The notes under the pieces are model-generated. The model had not been told where the DNA came from. It worked only from the letters and a program-made list of their open reading frames with translations, and did no database searches. Below are positions 10,801-23,100 of a DNA stretch of 64,000 nt, in pieces. Source of the stretch: Hemibagrus wyckioides. Its lineage: Eukaryota; Chordata; Actinopteri; Siluriformes; Bagridae. Where the stretch lies: NCBI RefSeq assembly GCF_019097595.1, contig NC_080711.1:11231928-11295927 (forward strand), in the 5' to 3' direction. Positions within the stretch are counted from its first letter, which is position 1; every line of letters starts with the position of its first letter. Made by a program: the position numbers and the translations under genes.

Positions 10801-13800
10801 AATAGAAGTCAATATTTAGTGCTTTTAAAAGTAAATCAATAATACGCACCCCCAAGAAGGCAGTAATGGTAAGAACAAAACCTCCAGAGTTTTGTTTTGT
10901 TCAGTCATGTCCCAGCTGTTGGTAAAAACAGGTTTTTGTCGATTCCCACAGCACAACGACTTACATCTTGTTCTTCTCGTTCTCTCCATAATGCCAACCA
11001 TCCCGAGCCTCGGGCACCAGCAGCGTGATAATGTCACCCTCGGTAAAGCTGAGCAGTGTGCTGTTGTCACCAGCAGCATGAGAGAAGATAGCCTGCACAC
11101 GCGAGCGCCCATTTTTCTCCAGTCCTGCTGCCATGGAGCTGGACCTGGGGAGAGTCCTTGTCTCTCCTGTGGGAAAGAGTTATGAGATCAAGATACTAGG
11201 TTTCTACTAGGTAGAATTCAATTTAGCAACAATTTAAAATGCCAGAACTGTGCTGCTTCCAGGATATGAACATTTAGGTACAGAAGGAGAATGAGTGTTA
11301 ATTTTAAAAATATTCTAGCTGCTTGACTGCTTTGTATGTGGCTCAGTCTCATACCCACGGTGGCCTTGCTCTTAGCGGGCTGGGGTCTGCGGACAGGCAG
11401 GGTGTTGGAATAAACCTCGCTGACCTGCCTCTGTGGCTGACTCTGGGACTGAGGCTGTGGAGAGGCAGGTCTTCCCTGGGACACGCCCCCTTCAGCCCAG
11501 TACTCCTCCCCTTGCATTCCTGTTGTACCATTGACCAGAGACATGCCATCAGGACCCATCAGCCTCTGCAAACAGGATATACAAAATGAAGATTAGCAAC
11601 AACATTTTTGCTCGTAGGCACCATAAAGTACTAATATGGATGTAGACACTTAAACTATGGTCAAAGATGCTTGATATATCTGTCGGAGTTTGCTTTTTAG
11701 TGTATTAATCATTTTAGTGTTTTGTTACTCCCCTAAGGAGCACACCTATATGTATAAATAAATATATTAAATGAAATCTGTCCTCAATAAAATCCGACCT
11801 AATCAAGTTCTAATACTAATACCAATTTAAAAGCCAATTGTTTATACAAATGGCTATTAAAACAGGCCACACATAATCTCAACTCTTCTGCTTCACTAAA
11901 ATGTATTTTTCTCCTCTTGCTTGCTTCTTTACTCTTGAATAGCTGGCTGCATGCTTTCCATTACCTGTATAAATAAATTAGTAAATAGATGAAAAATGAC
12001 TGATTAGTAGAAATTGGTAGAAAGTAGGTGAATGAAAAGGGGAAGGAGTGAGAAGTGGGTGGTGACATGAAGTGAGTTAAGAAGCAAGTAAAGGAGAGAG
12101 AGTGAGGCAGTGAAGCAGTGAAAGAGTGGGTAAAGCATTGAGCAAGTGAGTAAGAAAAGTAGTAAGTGAAAGAATAAAGCAGTGAGTTAGCAAGAGTGTA
12201 AAGCAGTGATTGAGTGAGTGAAGCAGCGAGTAAAGCAGTGAGGTAGTGCGTGAGTAAAGCAGTGAGGTAGTGCGTGAGTAAAGCAGTGAGGTAGTGCGTG
12301 AGTAAAGCAGTGAGGTAGTGCGTGAGTAAAGCAGTGAGGTAGTGCGTGAGTAAAGCAGTGAGGTAGTGAGTGAGTAAAGCAGTGAGGTAGTGAGTGAGTA
12401 AAGCAGTGAGGTAGTAAGTGAGGGAAGCAGTGAGGTAGTGAGTGAGGGAAGCGATAAGGTAGTGAGTGTGTGTAGCAGTGAGGTAGTAAGTGAGCGAAAT
12501 AGGTAGTGAGTGAGTGAAGCAATGAGGTAGTGAGTGAAGCAGAGAGGTAGTGAGTGAGTGAAGCAGTGAGGTAGTGAGTGAGTGAAGCAGAGAGGTAGTG
12601 AGTGAAGCGGAGGGGTAGTGAGTGAAGCAGTGAGTGAGTGAAGCAATGAGGTAGGGAGTGAGTGAAGCAGTGAGGTAGTGAGTGAGTGAAGCAGTGAGTG
12701 AGTGAAGCAATGAGGTAGGGAGTGAGTGAAGCAGTGAGGTAGTGAGTGAGTGAAGCAGTGAGGTAGGGAGTGAGTGAAGCAGAGAGGTAGTGAGTGAAGC
12801 GGAGGGGTAGTGAGTGAAGCAATGAGGTAGGGAGTGAGTGAAGCAGTGAGGTAGGGAGTGAGTGAAGCAGTGAGGTAGGGAGTGAGTGAAGCAGTGAGGT
12901 AATGAGTGAGTGAAATAGTTAGATAGTGAGTGAAGCAATGAGGTAGTGAGTGAGTGAAGCTGTGAGGTAGTGAGTGAAGCAGTGAATAAGTGATTCACAA
13001 GCTATAGCCACATACTATATATTTGAGATTGTATTGAAAAAGAAATGTAAAAGTATGAACTGGGTCTAAAGTCACACGAGACATATTCTGGCATTAATAT
13101 CAGACAATAGCCAATGTAACTAGATCCAGCTTGGATATTAAAATTTGCTGAGGGTGAGGTGCTCTGTACAATAGCACTGTCTGCAAAAATGAGATGAAGC
13201 AGACGCATATCTTGTACTGGCCTATGGAAATGTTCACTCGCTTCCTCTTTCCTTACCAGTCATCCATCTCACCACATGATAACATCAGCATCTCAATAGG
13301 CTCATTTACATCTTCCTACCACACAGGAAGCAAATGATCAGCCTAAGGAATCGCCTTTGTGAACATCGGTGTTGAATATGTAAGATAATGTCACAGGCTT
13401 TCACATAGAATGACAAAATTTTCTTTAATAATGAGCTTTAGTTAGGTAGTAGGTGGGGAGATGCCACTCACTCCTGGGTGGCCCATGAGGGCCGCTAGCT
13501 CAGGGGGCACAGGCAGGGGCTGAGCGCCAGGGATCGGGTCTGAGATGACCAGGTTGCCCTTAGAGGAATGCAGCGGGCTGGAGAGAAGGGGGTTCGAGCC
13601 AGACATCATCTGCTGCACCAGCAGCATGGCCCTCTCTGGGAGCTTGTTGGGATCGGAGCAGGATTGCTGCCACACTGGGATCTTCTGGGTGAGCAGATCC
13701 TTGCCCTAGACACAGAAACATAAAAAATCAAATAAAGCCATTTCTGAATCAGACTTTCTTCATTACTGATTAATTCAGTATGCAATTTGATTTATGTAAT

Positions 13801-16800
13801 CTAAAGATTAGATCATGCAAAAGCTGGTCTTTCAGACTCTGCTGGTAATCACGACAGGGCTTCTCTTTCTCCTCACCTCTTCGCCCTCTATTCCAACACG
13901 CTGCAGCGTGGGTGAGGAGCCTGCCTCTGTACCCATCCGCCCACTCCTCGCCCAATGACTCACTTGCTCACACACACAGACACACACACAACAAGTGTAC
14001 CATTTCTAAACTCTTCCCACACATGCCCCTGCACTGCTGCTGAACTTACTGTCAGGTTATTTCTCTCTCTACACCATGCATAATACCATTATCAGGGCTT
14101 AGACTATACAAAGACATACAGACAACACAAACAAACAATCACACACACACGAAAATGAAGCATATGTAGTATGACCCACTAGCTCTTTTTAAATGTTCCT
14201 AAAGAACAGTTCTTTTTCTGTGTACAAAACCAATGACAGAAATGAGCTCTTCTGCTTTGGTAATTGCAACAAACATAATGCAGCACAGAGCAGAACATAG
14301 CAGGAGTGAGCTCGGGGAATTGCCATGACAACTGCTAAGATTCTGCCGAATGGCCTTTGCATTGCGTTGGACAGTTTGTTAGCAGATTTCAACAGACCGT
14401 CGCATGAATTTGCTCCATCTCTCACCTTGCCATGATAAGCACTGCTGTTCTTGGCCACAGCGCACTGGCGGTCCACCAGGAAGCAGTATCTCCTGCGCTC
14501 CTCTGACAGAGCCGTTTTGTAGCCCTCTGCGATGAAGGTGTCCAGCTCGCTCTGCTTAGTGTTGATGGTCTCCACATACTGATCACATACAAAGGGGGAA
14601 AAAGAAAATTGAGCAGTCAGTCAAAATTCTGTACAGTAGAAATCAGTGAGTTAATGTGATCAATTTAACTGCCACTAGGAAGGTTGCTTGGCATATTGGC
14701 TTATATAGGAAACAGGAAAAAGAATAATTGTTACACATTAACATCATATAGACAGGTATATATATATAAAGGCTCTAACCGACTTATAGGTCTAGTCAAC
14801 CTTGATTTTGGACCTCTGCATTTAGGTCTCTGCAAAAATGCCTGAGCAAAAACTCGTATACAGAGATAAAATAAATAATAAAATAAGTACTATGGACAAG
14901 TGAGTCATCCTTCACCATGTTTGCGACAAGTGGGAGGCAAAAGAACAGTCCAAGTCTGAATGCTTGACCCTACAGTGAGGGGATCTGTTAGTGCTGATAT
15001 ACTGTGGGAGGTATTTTGCAGGATGTTTTGGTTCCACTTGTTCCTTTAGAGTGAAGGGGCACTGTAAATCAATACAGCTTTATTCTGACTAATTGCCTTT
15101 AGCCTATGATGAAACATTTCTGTCTTAAAACTTTCTTTTAATGTCACTCTTCTTTGTATGAGATATAGATTCATTTCATTCAGCCATCAACACATCTTGC
15201 TCATCATGCCACCCTAATAAAAAAACTGTTAAGTCCCAGTATACCAGCTATCCCTAGAGAGGGTTATACTTGGTAGAGAAATATTATAAAACATCATAAT
15301 GGTGTTGACATACTTGCACTGAAAAATAGTGTGTCTTGAAATCTCTTTTCCCCCTGTGAAACTTGTGCTCCTTTCATTCAAATGTGACCATGCCTCTGAC
15401 CCACTGCCCTCATTTTAAAAAGCATGTGGACATTTCATCTGTCACTTCACCCGTTCCTCTCTCCCTCTCTACCCACTCCCCTCTCCTATCAGCAGGAGTT
15501 TTCACCTGATGGAAATGTCAGCACCATTACAGAACTCATTACTGGAACACATCCAGGTGTTCCAACACTCAAATGTAATTTCCCCACAAAGGGGTAAGGG
15601 GCCTCCCCGCTGGCTTGCTGTGTTATCATCCGTTTCAATCATATCGCTGTGTTCACCCTGGGAGAAGGAGATTTGCCATAATGAGAACAGAACTCTTCAC
15701 ACATACATTTGCGCAGCGTGGAATCAATAGCGGACAGAGGACCAAGTTAATGACGCCACCGGAGGGAGAGAAAAGTAGCTGACAATCTAAACAAAGCAAA
15801 GAAATCTCCCTCGGTCAGTTATAATGGTGTTTCATCAAGGCACACTCTGCTGTCCGATGCTGTCTCGGGTTGAGATTGAACATCTGCAAGGTATGCGGGA
15901 CTGGACGTAGGTTAGTGTTAATTGTTAATGTTAATTGTTGAAAAGGCTTTATTATTATAGCACAAACCGTCCTAAAGAGAAAGCAATAGCAGCATTTCTG
16001 GGGCATTACCGCACATGCAGTTCATTATTCAACCACAGGCTGGTGCTAGTTTCTCACTAAAATGCTCAGAAATGACCAGCGTCCACACTGTGTACAGACG
16101 TAGGCTGTGCATATGTGGGTTGCAGGTCTCTCTTTATACAGTTTGGCTTGCAGCCAGTAGATTAAAGGATGAAGTTTTCAGTGGTGAACTGACATACAAT
16201 CAGTAGCAGTCTGTTAAACAGTACAGTGTGGTGGGGTCATGTCCTCTACAGACCCCTTGCAGAACAGCTTTCGGGTTTAGTGAAAAGGAGGAATGAAGCA
16301 TGAGTCATACAATTGCAGAGATATGGAGTGAAGATCAAAAAGAAAGAAAAGAAAGGAAGAAAAGCAAGTGTACAAGTAACATGAAGTAAGTCAGAGGTCA
16401 GTTTTGTGGCAAGGAATCAAGACCAGCAAGTGAGTGAGCACCCAGACATGTCAATGCATGATGGATGGAAGGAGAAGGACCTTCGTTTTGATATATGACA
16501 GCTGTCAGCCACGCTCCAGCCAACACACAGGCTCAGCTGCTGTGACTGGTTGAGCATGCAGAGGTGGAAACTCAGCCGTACTGCAGCCTCCACACTCACA
16601 TGCTTCTCTCACTGTGCTCAGATTCCCACTAAACCTCTGAGGCTAATCACGGCTTCTGGAGAACCAGTCGAGCCGCTCGCTCGTGACTCACAAAACATTT
16701 ATCATATGACAGGATCTGTCTGACAGAGAGAATGAGAAAGAGAGAGAGAGAGAGAGGTATGTTTGTGAATTAACTTTAGCCCCCTGAATATACACAATGG

Positions 16801-17110
16801 ACCCGAGCACCTCCATGTTTGATACTCCATCAAAGAACTCCATCAATGAATTATAATATGGAATTAGTGAGGCTGTCTAAATGGAGTCCACTTATTAAAA
16901 TACTTTCCTGATAAATAGCAATAGCAAAAGCTGTGCAGTAAATGAACGATGCAGCGAGGCAGGGACTTTTATATCTGCTTACACTGCAATCAGTTATTCT
17001 TCTGCACTCTTCAGCACTCTTCTAGCCTCTTTTTCCAAAGCCAATACCTAATCCTGATCCTTCACTGGCTTCATGCATGAGATTTTGCAAGCAATGTGTT
17101 TGTATGTGTA

Positions 17111-17150
<40 letters not shown>

Positions 17151-20100
17151 CATTATTTTCCTCTAACAGCATTAAAACTGTTAATTCCTCTTCCTCTACA
17201 GCAACATTTTTACTTTATTACTAAATTATGCATGACACTTTTTATTTTTAATTTAGTTATGTCTGGAACATCAGCAAGACAAATTAGTTCATGTTATTAT
17301 TTGAAGTTAAAACTCAGCTTCTTATGTTAGAGAGAAACTGGAAGTCCTTTGTCTCAACCCCAAGTGGAGAATGGAAAAGCAGTCACATTGGAGACTCCTT
17401 CCAAAAATGTTAAATAAATGTCTCCTATATATGTGGAGCATTAGCCATGCAAAGTCACTGTGAATGAGCTGTTACTAATAGAAATACATGAATCAAGCAT
17501 ATACATAACACAACTCAAACTAGAAGTGCTACAAGAGCAGCTGTTATTAGAAATTTATCAACACCTACTGATCGATCGGATTTAATAATTCACCAGCAAT
17601 GTTGTATAATTTATGTTAAAGTGTGAATCGGTGGTATGGTGCTGTCACTTATCTATCTGTAAGGTTACTTACTCAGACTGATAGAGCAGACCCAAACAAT
17701 AGTCACATTTCCTCATAGCAAAAATAGTAAAGCATAATAGCTAGTGCTGATGTCCCAAATTTCTTGACTGCAAAAATGCCCCTCACTACTGTGTGTGTGT
17801 ATGTGTGGGTGTGAGCACTCAGGCATGTCTCTGGGAGTGCACACATGTGTGCATGGCTTTGCTCCTGTGTGCATACATAATCCTGAAATGATGCGGATCA
17901 CCAATCTCCATATGCTTCTCCTTAGTCACCAAATGTGCCTCAGTATGGGCCGTGACAGCTCCACCTCCACATGGTTATTTAAGTATGACATACCAGCTGC
18001 CACAAGCTGCATTCTCTTCCATCTTCTTCCTTTATTGCAGTAAATAATTAGCTAATTAGAGATTTCACTAGTGTATAATGCTTTAGTGAGCTTGGTGGGG
18101 AGTGGGGGGTAAACCGGGATCTGGAAGGACAGAGGTATAGTGCAGGATGACGGGATGCAGGCAGCATCAGGATGGAAGGGGGAGAAAAAAAAACATGCAG
18201 AAAGAGGAAAAACCATGGGCTCAGGAATGTGGTACACTTAAACACTGCGATTTGTAAAGCGTGGGCACTCTGCTGTGTGTAAAATGCTGGAACACACAGC
18301 CATGTCGACACCCCCACCATTCCCCAGCACGGGCTGCATGTGCCTTTGTTTGCCTTTCTATCTTTCAAGAACGGAGTGATCAGGTTGGTATAAACTCAGC
18401 TATATTATAAATGCAGGCTGCTCGCGCCTGCAGCTACACAGTTCCATTTCCAAACGTGTTGCTGGGAGGGAAATTAAATGAAAGGAAAAATTGCTTCCTT
18501 CTAGTCTGTGTCTGAAATGGTCAAAAATAAATAAATAAATAAAGTCTGGGAGCAGCTGATGACGGTCTGAGCACACACATCGAACCCTAAAATGCTGATG
18601 ACACTGATTCATGCCGAGAGCTGGGAGCTGAGCCACATCATGGCTGATGTATGGCTGGAGCCTACGCTGAGACATTGTCCACAGGGTATCTGGCAGCACC
18701 CAGAGAGCATTCATCAAGTCCTAGCAACAACAGGCAGGAAAAATGGATTAATCCTGAGCAGGGTTACCTGCTCAAGCATGCAGCAGACTCATAGTTAACC
18801 TCGAGGGGAAGAGAGAAAAAAAAAACAGTTCAGCCAACAATTTGGTCTATGCACAAATACTACATTAGGGTTGAGAACAGATTAAACAATCTGGAACCGA
18901 ATATATTATACAGTGTAGATAGATAGATGGTAGAAATAGATGCGAATGCAAATACAAATGGAAATGCAAACACAAATACACATTACAGGTTTTTTTTCCA
19001 CAGGGCATCTTGAAGAGACCTGATCATGACCAAGATCCTGATAGATGTAAAAATGTTGCAGTTTTTTTTTTACTTTAGGTGAGCTTAAGATATGAAGCTC
19101 ACAAGACCATTATCTTGTGGAACAGTGTATTGCATGTAGAGTGTTTATTCATCCTACATGACTGCCCCATCAGATTGTGGTGTTATCAATAAAGGTACTG
19201 TTTTTAATTTTAATCTAAATCTTTAATCTAAAAAATACAGTTCTGTATGCAATTAACAAATTGAGTGATGTAGAGGAGTTTCAGAAACAGAAGAAATTCA
19301 TATGGGTCTTTTTTTTTTTTTTTTACTTTTAAATAAAATATGCAAGCCTACATTGGGTTCAAGCCTAAGAGATATAAACACACGCATTTGGAGAACTAAA
19401 CAAATACAGATAGAGATGATAAAGAGATACAGAAACAGAGATAGATGTTCCGTTTCATGTACAGGTGAGAGCTGTGTTGTATTACAGCTAGGTAATGGGG
19501 TTGAGAGAGTAGAGTTTTCACACCCTGGAAAGCGTGAAAGCTTTCTCTGGAGCTCAGGTCTCTCGGGAGCCTGTATACACTGTGCGGAGTCAGAGCCTAT
19601 TTATTTCCTTTAGGACTCTGCCACTATGCTGTTGTACTAACGGCAATTAAAGTGTGAGTTGAGGCCTGTTCCACTATCACAGCAAACACAGAGCAGGAGG
19701 GAAGAAGCTGGTAGTCACCTACAGAGAGTGGGTGTTTTTGTGTGGGAACAAAAGCAGGGGGGAAACTACTTATCATTGCAATAAAACACCAGCATCATAA
19801 AAACTCCACACTTTTTTAAATATAACAGCGCTCCTCAATAACACATGGCCAAAAATACTAATAATGGGGGCGCTGATCTTGCAGGAAAAATAGTTGCGTT
19901 AAAATGAAACATACGTCATCCATATAAGTATAAGCACCACTGTTCATTTTACATATTCATTCCAGAAAGAGTGCTAATAATTCTGGAGGTAACTCCTACA
20001 CAACCTACCTTCCTGAGCACATGACTCTTGTTCTTAATCATGTTCGATTAAGATAAACACAGCGTTATCAAAGTGGATTGTTATCCGACCTTTCTGTATT

Positions 20101-23100
20101 AGCATAATGCAGTGTTATCGCCGTGTAGGCGTAATGACCCAGCTCATGACTCACGTCTCTCCTACCTTCCGTACAGCAGCATGTCAGGAGGTGGAGGTTA
20201 CCGTGTCACTGACAGTGGGGAGGATGGCGAGGAGAAGGAAACAGAGGAGGTAAAAGAGGAGTACGCAGAGGACGGGGCTAACGGCTGTCTCACCTGCAGC
20301 TCCTTGTCGTTGTATTTGGATGGGTTCTTGCTGCCCTGGCTCTTCCTACGCAGTTTCTTCAGCTCAGCCTGACATTTTTCCAGGCTCTCGCCTTTGCTCT
20401 TGTGCTCCATCTGGTACTTCTTCAGAGCCGCCTTCAGGAGACAAAACACACAAAAGCTTAGCGTACACAAAGTTTTTGGATGACTCAGGCATGCTTCAAA
20501 CATTATGCTAGAAAACAGATTTTTCAAAGGCTGAAAAGCTGCAGATGTTGTAAATGTCCTCTAACAAGCAATCAGTCAGTCAGTCTCTTCATGCTGATTA
20601 ACTGCAGGATTCATTAAAATGTTCAAGCAAATATCATTTTTTGTATGTAATAAACAGCAAACTGGATGATTTTCTGTATGGAGCTACAAATGATGGCTTA
20701 GGTAGACACCTGGGCATTTTTAAATAACGCAGTTCCAAGCTCATATTCATAACCCACTAGCAGTTACCATGGCCACTGAAGTGAAAACCTTTGCGTGACA
20801 CAAGTGCTCTCGGAGAGCTGCGCGAACGTGATGAGATTGGCGGCTAGCACTCATTTGTCATACAGTCAGGGCAAACCCACAGGCACAGCAGTGCTCCTCG
20901 TTCACTAACCACGTTTCCCTTCCTCCTGTGTTCGCTCAACTCAATAATACAGCCCATAATAATTTATGAAGTACTGAAGCAAACATTTGAGCTTTAAGAG
21001 TTGAAGCAATTCTCTGGAACTTATTAAACATGAATGCGTGGCATTTTAACAAGTGTAGAGCTGAAACTGAATGGAGAGGAAGCTTTAGCGGTTATGATGC
21101 TACTGACAGTAGGTGTAAGCTGGTTGTAAGCTGGACTGTGTAAACCAAAAGCTCTTTAAATGGAAGCACAGCACACATGCGCAATCACACAGATCATGTA
21201 AAAGCACAGCGAGGATGGGAGGAACGGGTCGTGTTGAAAAACGAAATCATTACAAATAGAATAGCAGTCTAATATTACTAATTTACCAGTTCACTTTTTT
21301 TGAACTAAACGATTCAGTGAATCGATTCATTTTGGTTCATTTGATTCCCAATTTGATTCACAGCTGTGATCAGAAATCTATTTAACAACACTCATCACAT
21401 TTATGTCGAAAAACAAGCTTTTCAGTAAAAGTATTCTGGGTCGCATGTATATTCACCCATATTAATTGCTTATAATATGAGAACGCAGAAAAATGAATGA
21501 AGAATCTTCTATAAAAGCTCTGACAGTAGTGCTGCTGCAAGCCAAATCCCAGATTTAATATAATGCACAAGTTCTAACAAGTTATTGTTTCTATAGTAAC
21601 AGCCCATTCACAGGGACTTGTACAGAGATGCTCTGCATAAATGATGTTGTGTTGAGCTTTCTGTAAGGAGATGTTTATTTAATATTCATGAAAGAAGACT
21701 TCAGTCATTGTTAGCACTTCGGTCTGCTTTAACCAAGCAGATAGTCAAATTTTGCACCATGGGGAAAGTCTTTTAGACGGTGGGCTTTGTGGTTTGTCAG
21801 TAACATGACACGTTGCATTATTTTCTTCTTATTTGCTTTAAGAGAGAGAAAGCAGAAAGGCAGTTGGGGACTGTTTATAACTTGTTTATAGGACTAGTTT
21901 TTCTAGATATTATACTAACAAACATAATTGTAAATGAATAAGTATGTTGTACTTTAAAAAAGAAAAGAATGATAATTGCTGACAAAGTGCTACGGTATAA
22001 AGAAAAATAAAATGCTGTGGGATGCACCGTTATTGGAAAATAGCCAGCTAGTGTATAATGACATGCCCTGTCATGTTTTATTCCTTATGACAGTCAGAGA
22101 TGAACCGGGGAATCGTGTGAAAGAGAGTCTTGAAAGCAATCATCATGCAGCAGGATCCTGAAATTAGGCCTGAGCTGATCGATGATGGAACTGGGAATCA
22201 ATGGCAGGCAAATGGCAAGGTATTTGTGAATATCATCTTCAATTTCACAATCCAATATGCAATTTGTAGCTCAAACTGAAAACTCAAGTCCTGGCATTTG
22301 AATTTGCCATTTGGTATCGTGCCACTGACATTTCCTTTACTGCTGTGACCGTGCCCCGATGCGCTGGCTGACACTTGGATGACTGTGCAAATGAAAATGC
22401 AACTGGCTCAGGATGCATTTTCCAAGACCAAGCAGGAGGTGCTGTTCCCCTCATTAGATCTGAATTTTGCAGCTTCCCGACATCCTGTTTTCTTTGATAA
22501 GGAAACTGCAAAAGCCTCATTAGAGACTGCAAATCCACAGACGTTTTCAGTCGTCGTTTTGACACCATTATTCCACATCGCATGTAACACACGTGCTTCA
22601 GGAAATGGGATTTTCAAACCTCCAAATTTATGTGGTGAAAACTGCCCACATGCCTGTGGTGTATTCTTATATTAAATCACTAAACATTTTCATTAATCAA
22701 AATATATTTCCATTCAATTTTGCCACTAACACTATTCCATGGTCTCTGTGAAAAGTCATATTCACTGCTTTTCATACAGCAAAGGCTTGTGTGTCTGAAG
22801 TGGTAACCATAGCGACAACAACTCGAAGCACAGCTATCGCTTGGCCAGTGAGGACTGCGGCATTATTTTGAATCCAAATAAGAAAGAGAAAATTGTTTGA
22901 AGACAAAGAAAATCTAAAATCGAGTATCACCAAAATGTAATAATAAAAAAAAAAACCTCACTGACCATCCAGGAACATGTGTACACCTGTACATTCATGC
23001 AATCGGTCAATCGTGTGGCAGCAGCTCAATGTGTAAAATCATGCAGATACAGGTCAAGAGCTTCAGTCTGTGATCACATCAAACATCAGAATTTAAGAAA

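Noticed and set aside
10825..11112. 95-codon minus-strand open frame over exon 10
   Set aside because: It is in the wrong frame; the SH3 domain is read in another frame with correct splice phases.
11961..12998. 345-codon open frame on the minus strand (SLPHCFTH repeats)
   Set aside because: It is the stop-free complement of a minisatellite in baiap2 intron 8; all three frames are open and no non-repeat coding sequence is attached.
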